Shown: positions 17,531-26,397 of the stretch, piece after piece
Layout of the letters: each line of letters begins with the position of its first letter
How positions within the stretch are numbered: position 1 is the stretch's first letter
Assembly: GCA_903848655.1 (NCBI GenBank)
Contig: CAINGT010000036.1
Span: 1-63,789 of the forward strand
DNA length: 63,789 bases
Direction of reading: 5' to 3'
DNA from: an uncultured Sphingomonadales bacterium
GTDB lineage: Bacteria; Pseudomonadota; Alphaproteobacteria; Sphingomonadales; Sphingomonadaceae
Notes under the pieces: model-generated
What the model was told of the DNA's origin: nothing
Databases searched by the model: none
What the model saw: the letters and a program-made list of their open reading frames with translations, nothing else
Made by a program: the position numbers and the translations under genes

Positions 17531-18889
17531 ATGGCGCATGAACAGGGCAAGCCCGCTTCGGGGGGGATTTTCGCCGGAGCCGGGCTTGGCGAAATGACCC
17601 CGCGCCAATGGTATGTGCTGATCGTGTTGTCGCTGGTCTATGCGATCAACATCGCCGACCGTTATGTGATTTCGACCGTGGCCGAACCGATCCGGCTCGA
17701 ACTGCGTCTGACCGACAGCGAAATGGCGTGGCTGACCGGGTCGGCGCTCGCCCTGTTCTATGTCTGCGCTGGCATCCCGATTTCGGCACTGGCGGACCGG
17801 TTCAACCGCCGCAATATCATTTCCGCCGCGCTCGTCATCTGGTCGGCATTGACCGTGCTGACCGGCATGTCGCGCTCATTTGCCGAAATGATCGCCGCGC
17901 GGATCGGCGTTGGCATCGGCGAAAGCGGCGGCACCCCGCCTTCGACCTCGATGCTGGCCGACTGGTTCCGCCCGCACCAGCGCACGTTTGCGCTGACGGT
18001 TTGGGCGCTGGGGGCATCGCTGGGGGCATGGTTTGGTGCCGATGTCGCCGGGCAAGTGGCGGATGCCTATGGCTGGCGTACAGCGTTCCTCGCGATGGGG
18101 GTGCCGGGGCTGGTCATGGGGATTCTGATCTTCGTCTCGATCAAGGAACCCGTGCGCGGCGCGATGGACGGCATCGATGCGGCCGCCGCACGCGCCGCCA
18201 TCGCCAAAGCGAAAATCAAAGTGCCGATCCTGACCGCATTGCGCACGATCATATCGCAACCGGCGACCGTGCACCTGATGATGGGCGGCGCAGTCGTCGG
18301 GCTGTGGGGCTGGGGCCTGATGCTGTGGATCCCGACATACCTGCAACGCGCCTATCACCTGACCGCGGGCGAAGCGGGGCAGATCGTCGGCCCGATGCAC
18401 CTGATTGCGGGCAGCCTGTCAACCATCGGTACCGGGCTGGCAATGGCCACGCCGTGGATGGCCGATCCCAAACGCGTGCTGCGGCTGATGGCGGTGGTGG
18501 TCGGGGTAGTAACCGTGCCATCGTTCTTCATTTTCTGGACGCACGATCTGGCGGTCGCCAAGCTGTGCATGTGGCTGCTCGTCCCCGCGATGTATTTCTA
18601 CATCGGCCCCTCGTATGGCCTGCTCAACAACGTGGTCCCGCCGCAATTGCGCGCGATGACCGCTGCGGTTACGCTGCTGGTCGCCAATGTCGCCAATCTG
18701 GTGATCGCCCCGCTGTTCGTCGGCCATGTCTCTGACTATGTCGCCGGGCCTGGCGGCGCAGACGCCGCATCGCTGCGTTTTGCCCTGCTGCTGCTTGCCC
18801 CCACCGGGTTCTGGGCCGCCTATCACTTCTGGGCCGCAACGCGCAAAATCGACGCCGAAATCGCGCGCGTGCGCAACGCGGAGTTTTGA
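17531..18889 (+). CDS. MFS transporter (spinster-like)
   Basis: A 452-residue major facilitator with about 12 predicted membrane segments. The loop 2-3 signature SALADRFNRRNII lies near residues 85-97, and GIGESGGTPPSTSMLADWF is typical of the spinster-like MFS clade common in sphingomonads. The start at 17531 has a strong GGGGGGGAAA upstream. It lies 85 bases after soxG on the same strand, so it probably serves the amine operon as an inner-membrane carrier of the substrate. Substrate specificity is not readable from sequence. Confidence 0.9.
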   Translation: MAHEQGKPASGGIFAGAGLGEMTPRQWYVLIVLSLVYAINIADRYVISTVAEPIRLELRLTDSEMAWLTGSALALFYVCAGIPISALADRFNRRNIISAALVIWSALTVLTGMSRSFAEMIAARIGVGIGESGGTPPSTSMLADWFRPHQRTFALTVWALGASLGAWFGADVAGQVADAYGWRTAFLAMGVPGLVMGILIFVSIKEPVRGAMDGIDAAAARAAIAKAKIKVPILTALRTIISQPATVHLMMGGAVVGLWGWGLMLWIPTYLQRAYHLTAGEAGQIVGPMHLIAGSLSTIGTGLAMATPWMADPKRVLRLMAVVVGVVTVPSFFIFWTHDLAVAKLCMWLLVPAMYFYIGPSYGLLNNVVPPQLRAMTAAVTLLVANVANLVIAPLFVGHVSDYVAGPGGADAASLRFALLLLAPTGFWAAYHFWAATRKIDAEIARVRNAEF

Positions 18890-19151
18890 AGCGAGCCGCG
18901 CAAAAGCCATAGCCGGTTTTTGCAGCGCGCCCTGACCTCGCCAGCGCGCAAAATCACCGCCACCCGACAGGTTGACGCGATACCGCGAAAAGCGCTGCGG
19001 GTCGGGTTCGCAGCGCTGCATGGCGCAATCATCGGCCATCAAAGCCGCCGCCATCTCCCCATTTCGTAAAATTCCTTGACTTGGCCTACGAATTTTGGAA
19101 ATCATCACCCCATTGAAGCCATGAATGGCTCGTTATTGGAGGGGACTCTTG
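18890..19151. promoter_or_regulatory. Intergenic region and weak promoter before the TonB receptor
   Basis: The 262-base gap holds no gene I can support. Near its end is TTGACT (19076-19081), a -35-like element with a poor -10 at 16-18 bases (around AAATCA), and a strong GGAGGGG (19138-19144) seven bases before the receptor start. The separation suggests that the receptor may have its own promoter rather than reading only from the sox operon. Confidence 0.3.
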
Positions 19152-21770
19152 ATGATTGCCAATATCCGCGCAGTGCGCTGCGCCATGCTTGTCAGCGCGG
19201 CAATGATTGCCGAACCAGCGTTTGCTCAGCCGTCTGCTTCGGCGGAAGCACCTGCGGCGGCGCCAACGCAGACTGGCTCGCTCGAAGAAATCGTCGTGAC
19301 CGCCAACAAGCGCGAGGAAAATCTTCAGAAAACCCCGGTCGCGATCACCGCGATCACCGCTGCAGTGGCCGAATTTCGCGGCATTGCCGAGGTCAAGGAC
19401 ATCTCGTCGCTCGCGCCGAACGTGACTGTGCTGCAGGGCACTACCAATGCCACGGCAGCGGTCGTCACCATTCGCGGCATCCCCACCGCTGGCGACGAAA
19501 GCCAGGGTTTCGATTCGCCGATCGGCATTTATCTCGATGGCGTATACCTTGCCCGGTCATCGGCAGCATCGAGCGATGTTGCCGATATTGAACGGATCGA
19601 GGTTCTGCGTGGCCCGCAAGGCACGCTGTTCGGGCGCAACACTACAGGCGGCGCGGTCAACTTCATCACGCGCGAACCCGCCAAAACCGCCGACCTTACG
19701 ATCAAGCAAGGCGTCGGCAACTATAACCTGACCACTTCGCGCGCGACCGTCGATACGGGCGAGCTTGGCGGTGTGATCCGGATGTCGATTGGCGGCACGT
19801 ACAAGCGGCGCAACGGCACCGTGCACAACCTGCTCCAGCCCGACAGCAGCCAGGACCCGGGCGCTTATGAATCGTATGGATTCCGCATCGCGACCGTGAT
19901 CGAACCTTCCAGCAGCATCAAGATCACCAATATCTTCGATTACAACCGCATCAAGGGCATCAACACCGCCAGCCAGTTCGCTGCTGCCGGGAACGGCGTG
20001 CTGCGCACCTCGATCCCCGGATTTTCGGCAGGCGCAAAGCCGGGTTCGATCATCGTGAACGGCGGCACGTTCAACCTCGTGCAGCCCGCACCGGTCGGGC
20101 TTTACCTGGCACAAAGCGGGACTTCGATCGTTGAAGGATCGCAGTGCAGCAGCACGCCATCGACCACACGGCTTGGCGCATTGTGTTCGGAAGGCGCGCA
20201 GCCTTATATCGACAAGTCCTATGGCGACTTGTTGCGGATCGAGCTCGATCTTGGCGGTGCCAAGCTGCGCTCATCATCATCGTACCGGCGCTGGACCAAC
20301 ATCCAGACCGGCACCGATCTCGATGGTCTGGGCACGATCCACGGCGCTGCGCTCGGGCCTTCGTCAACGACGCTCAACGGTTTCTCCGCTGCGGTACTGG
20401 GCACGTTCCAGCCCGCCGGGACCGCCGCATACCTTGCCAGCCAGCCGGTTTATTCGGCCAATATCTCGCTGTTCCAGACCGTCAATGATCGGCGTCAGCA
20501 CCAGTACAGCCAGGAACTGGAACTGATCTCGGCCAAGTCCGACACGTTCAACTGGGTCCTCGGCGGGTTCTTTTTCAATGAATCCGGCTACGAAAAGAAC
20601 CCGCAATCGTTCGGGTTTATCCTCGACACCAATCAGACGGTGTTCAACGCGACCAACTTTGGCGCGCTTGCACCGCTGCTCCAGGCCAACAACCCGGCGC
20701 GCTACCGCGCGGCAATCCAGAACACCACGCTGGGCTACAATTCGGAAGGCACATCTTACGCGATGTATGGTCAGGGCACGTATCGCCCCGGCGGCGAGAC
20801 GGGCAAGCTTGGTGTCACACTGGGTCTGCGCTACACTTGGGATCGCAAGCACATGGCGGTGTTCCAGAACGGCGCTACAGCATATAGCACGGCGGCGGCG
20901 ATCGCGCTTAATGACCAGCGCGCCAACTTCAGCGCGCCGACCGGCAACCTTACTCTCGATTATCGCGCCACCGATGACGTCAATCTTTATGCCCGCGTCG
21001 CGCGCGGCTACCGTTCCGGCGGGTTCAATGCGCGTCAAACGACCAATGCCGCGCTCAACTTTGGGCTGGTGCCGTTCAACAACGAAGCGATCTGGTCTTA
21101 CGAGCTTGGCATGAAGACCGAGTTCAACCGGCAGATCCGCTTCAATGTTGCGGCATTCTACAACAGCTACAACAACTTGCAGATCACGGTACCGGTACCC
21201 ATCGTCGGTTCGGCCAGCTTTGGCACAGTTGTCGCAAATGCCGGCAAAGTCGAATATTACGGCATCGAGCTGGAGGGTGAATACCGCTTCAACAAGATGC
21301 TGTGGATCGATGGAAACTTTGGTTATACTCACCAGAAGTACAAGGAATACAATACGCTTGATGCGGCGGGCGTACCAACCAATATCGCTTCGGTGGTTCA
21401 GCCATCCTATTCTCCCGAATATACGGCTTCGGTCGGTGCCAATGCAAAGATTCCGCTGTCCGGGGATATCTTCGCCCTCGCCCGAGTGGGTTACAACTAC
21501 ACGTCAAGCTTCTACTTGTTCGGCAACGCGATCACTGCGCCGTTCCAGCAGCAGACCAATGGCGATGCACGCGGGCTGCTTGACGCGCAGTTGAAGATCG
21601 ACGGCGGCGCAACCGGCCCGTTCAAGGATATTTCGCTCACGCTCTGGGGCAAGAACCTCACGCAAAAGCAATATATCGTGCGCAGCGTCGATTTCGGCCA
21701 GCTCGGCTTTGCCTATACTGTCTATGGCGAACCGCGCACATTTGGCGCCACGCTCGAAGCGAAGTTTTAA
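19152..21770 (+). CDS. TonB-dependent outer-membrane receptor
   Basis: An 872-residue outer-membrane beta-barrel transporter powered by TonB. A signal peptide ends near AEPAFA-QP (about residue 26). The TonB box region is EEIVVTANKREENLQ (about 45-60), followed by a plug domain with ISSLAPNVTV, IGIYLDGVYLARS and RIEVLRGPQGTLFGRNTTGG. The C-terminal strand ends in an aromatic residue (EAKF), as required for barrel assembly. The start at 19152 has GGAGGGG seven bases upstream. It is on the same strand as the amine-catabolism operon and MFS carrier, so it is probably the outer-membrane gate for the same substrate. Sphingomonads carry many such receptors, so this link is inference. Confidence 0.93.
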   Translation: MIANIRAVRCAMLVSAAMIAEPAFAQPSASAEAPAAAPTQTGSLEEIVVTANKREENLQKTPVAITAITAAVAEFRGIAEVKDISSLAPNVTVLQGTTNATAAVVTIRGIPTAGDESQGFDSPIGIYLDGVYLARSSAASSDVADIERIEVLRGPQGTLFGRNTTGGAVNFITREPAKTADLTIKQGVGNYNLTTSRATVDTGELGGVIRMSIGGTYKRRNGTVHNLLQPDSSQDPGAYESYGFRIATVIEPSSSIKITNIFDYNRIKGINTASQFAAAGNGVLRTSIPGFSAGAKPGSIIVNGGTFNLVQPAPVGLYLAQSGTSIVEGSQCSSTPSTTRLGALCSEGAQPYIDKSYGDLLRIELDLGGAKLRSSSSYRRWTNIQTGTDLDGLGTIHGAALGPSSTTLNGFSAAVLGTFQPAGTAAYLASQPVYSANISLFQTVNDRRQHQYSQELELISAKSDTFNWVLGGFFFNESGYEKNPQSFGFILDTNQTVFNATNFGALAPLLQANNPARYRAAIQNTTLGYNSEGTSYAMYGQGTYRPGGETGKLGVTLGLRYTWDRKHMAVFQNGATAYSTAAAIALNDQRANFSAPTGNLTLDYRATDDVNLYARVARGYRSGGFNARQTTNAALNFGLVPFNNEAIWSYELGMKTEFNRQIRFNVAAFYNSYNNLQITVPVPIVGSASFGTVVANAGKVEYYGIELEGEYRFNKMLWIDGNFGYTHQKYKEYNTLDAAGVPTNIASVVQPSYSPEYTASVGANAKIPLSGDIFALARVGYNYTSSFYLFGNAITAPFQQQTNGDARGLLDAQLKIDGGATGPFKDISLTLWGKNLTQKQYIVRSVDFGQLGFAYTVYGEPRTFGATLEAKF

Positions 21771-21771
21771 A

Positions 21772-21940
21772 GCGTGATGCAAAAAAGTGGGAACCGGTTT
21801 TTACCTTCGGTGGCCTGCGGCTCGCAATAAATCACGCGAAAACAAAGACTCTAGAGCGGAATGCGATTCAATCTAATCGCCTTTCCGCTCTGGTTTTCGC
21901 GATAAGTCACGCGAAAACAAAGGCTATAGCGCGCGATGCA
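21772..21940 (-). repeat. Interspersed palindromic repeat, copy 3 plus a truncated second unit
   Basis: Reverse orientation. Reading minus strand, the unit (21772-21891) has the stem-loop and the GTCTTTGTTTTCGCGTGATT tail, the same 20-odd-base internal module as the 5 kb copy (differing at one base) and the ACCGGTTCCCAC end. One arm has an extra base, so the stem is imperfect. A second, truncated unit follows at about 21894-21940, repeating TCACGCGAAAACAAAG and a partial arm. The stop codon of the neighbouring glycosyltransferase (21924-21926) lies inside this second unit. Confidence 0.85.
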
Positions 21941-23444
21941 CCGTAACCGCATCGCGCGCTATCGCACAACCCGTCTGCCCGATGCGGGTGCCATCACGCG
22001 CCAGCACAGCACTAACAAAGTCCGGATCGCACGTAGCAATCGTCATACCTGCTGCCCGGTTCGGCACACCGTCAAGCTGATCAATCGTCATGCCGCGTTG
22101 CTGCCAGATCAGCGTGTAATAACGCAGTTGCGGGGCGTAATGGGTTTCACCCGCCATCACCATGCCCGCTTCGATCACGGCGACATGGCGCACCCCTTGC
22201 TTGTGCAGCGCTGACAGGACTTCGCCATAGCGGGCCTGCGGGTAAAACGCCCGCTGCCACAGCAGATCATAGCGAATGGCCGCGCTTTGCGCGATCACGA
22301 TGACCGTAGTTGCCAGCAACAGGACTGCCGGCAGAGCGAGATCCTTATGCGGGATCATGCGTCCGTGGGCGGCGACAGGCACCCGGCGCACCAGCGCGTC
22401 CACCCCGATTGCGCAAGCGATCGCCAGCCAGGGTAATCCGGGCAGAATATATTGAAACAATTTGGTCACCATAATGCTGACCGCGAACAATTGCCCGCCA
22501 AAACAGCACAGCGCAAAAAGCGCAGCCTGACGCGCGCGCCCGTTTGCCACCCGGACGGCAAACGGCGCCAGCAACGCCAAAGGCCCCGTGCTGAACAAAC
22601 CGGCCACGAACACGGCATGGAGATAATACCACGGCGGATTTGCGTGCAATTCGAGGTGCGCGGCAATCCGGCCGATTGCATCGTTATAGATGACCGCATG
22701 GATATAGCCGGGGGCAACAAATTCGCGCACTCCATAGAACAGCGTGATCGGCATCAGCGCCACCGCCAGCATCACCGCAATGCGCGGCGTTGCAAAATCC
22801 CGCAATGGCCGCCGTTGCAGCACCACATAGGCCGCCACGCCAATCCCCGGCACCACCCCGGCAATCGTCTTGGTTAAAGTCGCGGCGGCAATCAGCGCCG
22901 CGCAGGCGCATAGCATGGGCCAGCCGGGGCGCGGCTGGTGCACGAGCGCGAACAGCACCGCCAGATAAGCCGTGGTGAAAAAGCACAGCAGCGCATCATA
23001 ATCGGCGGTGCGCGCGCCATGTTCGCCATAAAAGCCGACGCTGGTAGCCAGCAGGACCAGAGCAAGACTGGCGGTCGCGCGCGACCCGGTTGCGTGGCGC
23101 ACGAATGCAAACACCATCGCCAATGTGCCCAGCGCGGCCGCCATCGCGGGCAGGCGCAGCGCCAGTTCGGACGGCCCGAACGCCTGCATCGCGGCATTCA
23201 TCAGCCAGATCATCAGCGGCGGTTTGGTGTTCCACAGATCAGGAACAAAGCGGTATGTGGTCACTAGGCTCCACCCGCGCTGGTACATTTCCAGCGCGTT
23301 CACCGCCAGCCGCGATTCATCCCACACAATGATCGGCGGTATTTCACGATCGACGAACATGAACAGCGCGCCGGCACCCAGCAAACCGCCCAGCAGCAGG
23401 CCATCGGCAAAGCGATCCCGTGCAACCCCTCGCCCGAATACCAT
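21924..23444 (-). CDS. Membrane glycosyltransferase, GT39/ArnT-like
   Basis: A predicted 506-residue polytopic inner-membrane protein of the ArnT/PMT family, which transfers sugars from polyprenyl phosphate donors to lipid or protein acceptors on the periplasmic face. The conserved acidic pair in the first periplasmic loop is seen as VWDESRLA, followed by NTKPPLMIWLMNAA, the family 'KPPL' block. About 10-12 hydrophobic segments follow and a soluble C-terminal domain of about 120 residues. Start choice: ATG at 23444 has AGGGGT upstream; ATG 23495 or GTG 23531 are alternatives. The C-terminal residues are encoded by repeat sequence. Substrate unknown; it stands alone. Confidence 0.85.
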   Translation of the reverse strand: MVFGRGVARDRFADGLLLGGLLGAGALFMFVDREIPPIIVWDESRLAVNALEMYQRGWSLVTTYRFVPDLWNTKPPLMIWLMNAAMQAFGPSELALRLPAMAAALGTLAMVFAFVRHATGSRATASLALVLLATSVGFYGEHGARTADYDALLCFFTTAYLAVLFALVHQPRPGWPMLCACAALIAAATLTKTIAGVVPGIGVAAYVVLQRRPLRDFATPRIAVMLAVALMPITLFYGVREFVAPGYIHAVIYNDAIGRIAAHLELHANPPWYYLHAVFVAGLFSTGPLALLAPFAVRVANGRARQAALFALCCFGGQLFAVSIMVTKLFQYILPGLPWLAIACAIGVDALVRRVPVAAHGRMIPHKDLALPAVLLLATTVIVIAQSAAIRYDLLWQRAFYPQARYGEVLSALHKQGVRHVAVIEAGMVMAGETHYAPQLRYYTLIWQQRGMTIDQLDGVPNRAAGMTIATCDPDFVSAVLARDGTRIGQTGCAIARDAVTVHRAL

Positions 23445-23733
23445 GCCCACCCCTGATGCGTGCCGCTGCCGCCCTGATCGCCCGGTGGCGTTCATGCCAT
23501 CAACCCGCGCCTGCGTCACCCCGGAGTGCACCGCTGCCGAACATTCAAGCCGGGTCTTGAACCAACTTGTGCAAAAACCGGGCGCTTTGCCGTGGCCCTT
23601 TGCGATCAGCGCTTGACGCGGATGATGGTCCTGTGGTGGTTGGTGCCATGCGTCATCAAGCCGTCATGCAGATCATTCACAGATTTCAGCGCGGGACCAA
23701 CGGGGCACCCTTGGCAATAGGCCGGACCGGAGT
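23445..23733. other. Divergent intergenic region
   Basis: This stretch separates the minus-strand glycosyltransferase and the plus-strand HNH gene. If the glycosyltransferase starts at one of its earlier codons it shrinks to about 200 bases. I see no further gene, RNA or clear promoter in it. Confidence 0.4.
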
Positions 23734-24402
23734 ATGCTTCACAAGGCGCTGATAGATCGGGCGGCGGCAGCCAGGCCCCATGACGGCGATAGCGCCGACC
23801 GGTTCAATATTGCCCGTTATGTCGCCGATGCCGGATTTTCCGGCCATGGCAGCAGCCGCCACTTGTCGAATTGCCCCGCGCTGGTGCTGAACGCAGATTA
23901 TACCCCGCTCAGCTATTATCCGCTCAGCCTGTGGCCGTGGCAGACCGCGATCAAGGCGGTGTTTTTGGAACGCGTCGATATTATCGCAAGCTATGACCGC
24001 GAAGTGCATAGTGCGTCGCTCGATATGCGCATCCCTTCGGTGATCGCGCTGCGGCAATATGTGCGGCCCAGCGAATTTCCGGCGTTTACCCGGTTCAACT
24101 TGTTCTTGCGCGACCGCTTCATGTGCCAATATTGCGGCGGTCATGACCACCTGACGTTCGACCATGTCGTGCCGCGTCGGCTAGGCGGGCGCACCACGTG
24201 GGAAAATGTCGCCGCTGCGTGCGCGCCGTGCAACATGAAAAAAGGCGGACGCACCCCAGCCCAGGCGCATATGCGGCTGATCGAGGAACCGATCCGCCCG
24301 ACCACGTGGCAATTGCAGGACAAAGGCCGCGCCTTCCCCCCCAATCATCTGCACGAAAGCTGGCGCGACTGGCTCTATTGGGATGTCGAACTGGAAGGGT
24401 AA
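23734..24402 (+). CDS. HNH endonuclease family protein
   Basis: A 222-residue protein with a complete HNH domain: two zinc knuckles C131-x2-C134 and C163-x2-C166, DH at 143-144 (TFDHVVPRR) and Asn158 (TWENV). The preceding domain CPALVLNADYTPLSYYPLSLW is the conserved signature of a solitary HNH protein present in most alphaproteobacteria. Its cellular role is not established; it is not part of a restriction or phage cluster here. The ATG at 23734 has GGAG only one or two bases upstream, so the true start is uncertain, but no other ATG lies before the conserved region. Confidence 0.88.
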   Translation: MLHKALIDRAAAARPHDGDSADRFNIARYVADAGFSGHGSSRHLSNCPALVLNADYTPLSYYPLSLWPWQTAIKAVFLERVDIIASYDREVHSASLDMRIPSVIALRQYVRPSEFPAFTRFNLFLRDRFMCQYCGGHDHLTFDHVVPRRLGGRTTWENVAAACAPCNMKKGGRTPAQAHMRLIEEPIRPTTWQLQDKGRAFPPNHLHESWRDWLYWDVELEG

Positions 24403-24441
24403 TCGCCCGTGCCAGCAACCCTCGTTACCAAGGACCAGTCA

Positions 24442-25467
24442 ATGACCATAGCAGCCCGTCTGATCGCCCCGGCGCTCGCGTTCTTGCTGGCGGCGGGGAC
24501 GTGTGCAGCCGCCCCGGCTTATATCGTGGGCGCGCCCATTGTTCTGCCCGATGGGCGATGGGATTATGCCAGCTTCGACCCGGCAAAGCGTCTGGTCTAT
24601 ATCGCGCGCAGCGATACCGTCTCGGTGGTCGATCCGGCCCATCCCGACCGGGTGCGCTCGATTGGTGCTATCGCGCATGGCCATGCCGCCTTTGCCTTGC
24701 CGGGCGGTGATGTGCTGGTGGTGACGAGCGGGCAGGATAACACCGTGCGGTTGATTGACACCGCTGACGGGCACCAGACCGCCGCGATTGCGGTCGATCA
24801 GGACCCCGATTTCGCGCTGTTCGACCCAGACTCGGGCACTGTGCTGGTGATGAATGCCAAAGCCGGGACCGTCGCAAAAATCGATCCGGCAGCGGCGCGC
24901 GTGATCGCCACCATAACACTCAAGCCCGGTCTCGAAGCCGGGGCCATGGTCAGCCCGACACTGCTGGCCATCAACAACGAAGATGCGGGCGAAATTGCCC
25001 TCGTCGACGTGGCGCAGGCCAGCGCGCAAGGAACGATTGCCCTGCCCGGATGCAGCGCGCCAACCGGTATCGCATATGTTCCCGAACTCGGTGCGACCAT
25101 CAGCGCGTGTGCCAATGGCAAAGCCGCTGTGGTCGATGTGGCCGCGCGCAAGCTGATTGCGTTGATGCCAATCGGGCTTGGTCCCGATGCCGCGATCTAT
25201 GACCAGCCGCGCCAGCGCGTGCTGATCCCTTGCGGCAAAAGCGGTTCGATCAGCGTGTTCAGCGTGGGCGCGGACAAAGCGCTGCACGCGGAACCCGCGA
25301 TCCTGTCGGGCAGTGGCGCGCGAACCGCCGCCATCAATCCCGCCGATGGCACGATCTACTTGCCCTCTGCCCAATTCACGCCGTCATCGGCACCCGGCAG
25401 CCACGGCGTTGCCATCGTCCCCGGCAGCGCCCGACTGTTGCGGCTGACCCCGGCTGCGGGCGGATAA
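24442..25467 (+). CDS. Secreted YncE-like beta-propeller protein
   Basis: A predicted 341-residue periplasmic or secreted protein. A signal peptide (MTIAARLIAPALAFLLAAGTCAAA, cleavage near AAA-PAY) is followed by repeats with the propeller-blade pattern: VSVVDPAHPDRV, VRLIDTADGHQ, VAKIDPAAARVIATI, IALVDVAQAS, AAVVDVAARKLIALM. These resemble the YVTN/YncE family, whose members bind DNA, metals or ligands in the periplasm; the specific ligand is unknown. I chose the ATG at 24442 because it exposes the signal peptide and has AAGGACC upstream. It follows the HNH gene by 39 bases. Confidence 0.82.
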   Translation: MTIAARLIAPALAFLLAAGTCAAAPAYIVGAPIVLPDGRWDYASFDPAKRLVYIARSDTVSVVDPAHPDRVRSIGAIAHGHAAFALPGGDVLVVTSGQDNTVRLIDTADGHQTAAIAVDQDPDFALFDPDSGTVLVMNAKAGTVAKIDPAAARVIATITLKPGLEAGAMVSPTLLAINNEDAGEIALVDVAQASAQGTIALPGCSAPTGIAYVPELGATISACANGKAAVVDVAARKLIALMPIGLGPDAAIYDQPRQRVLIPCGKSGSISVFSVGADKALHAEPAILSGSGARTAAINPADGTIYLPSAQFTPSSAPGSHGVAIVPGSARLLRLTPAAGG

Positions 25468-25510
25468 GCGCTTACCGGTTCGATCGCGACCCCGCGTCCT
25501 CTCGACCGGG

Positions 25511-26383
25511 TCAGCGCGTCGGTACGGGAACCTCGCCGCGATAGTCATAAAACCCGCGCCCGGTCTTGCGGCCCAGCCAGCCTGCTTCGACATATTTGAC
25601 CAGCAGCGGTGCGGGGCGATATTTGCTGTCACCCGTGGTGCCAAACAGCACCCGCACAATGTCGAGACACGTATCCAGCCCGATGAAATCGGCCAGTTCG
25701 AATGGCCCCATCGGATGGTTCAGCCCCAGCTTCATCGCCACGTCGATATCCGCAATGCTGGCGGTGCCGCTGCCCAGCACAAAGCAGGCCTCGTTCAGCA
25801 TCGGCAACAGGATGCGATTGACGATAAAGCCCGGCTCGTCTTGCGACAGCACCACCTGTTTGCCCAGCCGGTCGGTGACAAAGGCGCGCACTGCCGCCAC
25901 CGTGGCGGGCGACGTGGCAAGCCCGGGGATCACTTCGACCAGTTGCATCACCGGCACCGGGTTGAAAAAATGCACCCCGACAAACCGCGCGGGATCAACC
26001 GTTCCCGCCGCCATGCGCGTGATCGGAATCGAACTGGTGTTCGACGCGAGAATCGCGCCGGGGGCGAGCACCGCACCGGCGGCGGCGAAAATCCCCGCCT
26101 TGATTGCTTCGCGCTCGGTCGCCGCTTCGATAATCAGATCGGCTTCGGCCATGGGCGCATAATCGGCCACCGGGTGGATCAGCGCGATGGCGGCCTGTGC
26201 GGCATCGGTGGTCAGCTTGGCTTTGTCCACCAGCCGCGCCAGCGCTTTGGCGATGCGCGCTTTGGCCGCATGGGCCTGCGCGCTATCGATATCGCACAGC
26301 AGCACGGTGATCCCCGCTTGGGCGACGACTTGGGCAATCCCCGCGCCCATCTGGCCCGCACCGATCACCCCGACTGTGTCCAT
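25511..26383 (-). CDS. 3-hydroxybutyryl-CoA dehydrogenase family enzyme
   Basis: A 290-residue NAD-dependent 3-hydroxyacyl-CoA dehydrogenase that oxidises 3-hydroxyacyl-CoA to 3-oxoacyl-CoA in beta-oxidation or the butanoate/polyhydroxybutyrate pathway. The Rossmann motif is [17 protein letters not shown] (5-21); the catalytic His lies in [15 protein letters not shown] and the Asn in SNTSSIPIT. The C-terminal domain contains [14 protein letters not shown] and [24 protein letters not shown] is eight bases before the ATG. It is the last gene of a minus-strand operon and follows the cobalamin adenosyltransferase by 14 bases, a pairing frequent in alphaproteobacteria. Confidence 0.93.
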   Translation of the reverse strand: MDTVGVIGAGQMGAGIAQVVAQAGITVLLCDIDSAQAHAAKARIAKALARLVDKAKLTTDAAQAAIALIHPVADYAPMAEADLIIEAATEREAIKAGIFAAAGAVLAPGAILASNTSSIPITRMAAGTVDPARFVGVHFFNPVPVMQLVEVIPGLATSPATVAAVRAFVTDRLGKQVVLSQDEPGFIVNRILLPMLNEACFVLGSGTASIADIDVAMKLGLNHPMGPFELADFIGLDTCLDIVRVLFGTTGDSKYRPAPLLVKYVEAGWLGRKTGRGFYDYRGEVPVPTR

Positions 26384-26397
26384 GGCTTACGTCCTTG

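Noticed and set aside
18419..19108. 229-codon minus-strand frame over the MFS 3' end and the gap before the TonB receptor
   Set aside because: The part outside the MFS gene (18890-19108) has no domain or ribosome site that I can support, and the rest is antisense.
23734..24402. HNH protein as part of a restriction or phage system
   Set aside because: No methyltransferase, phage or homing-element genes are nearby; the N-terminal signature belongs to a chromosomal alphaproteobacterial family.
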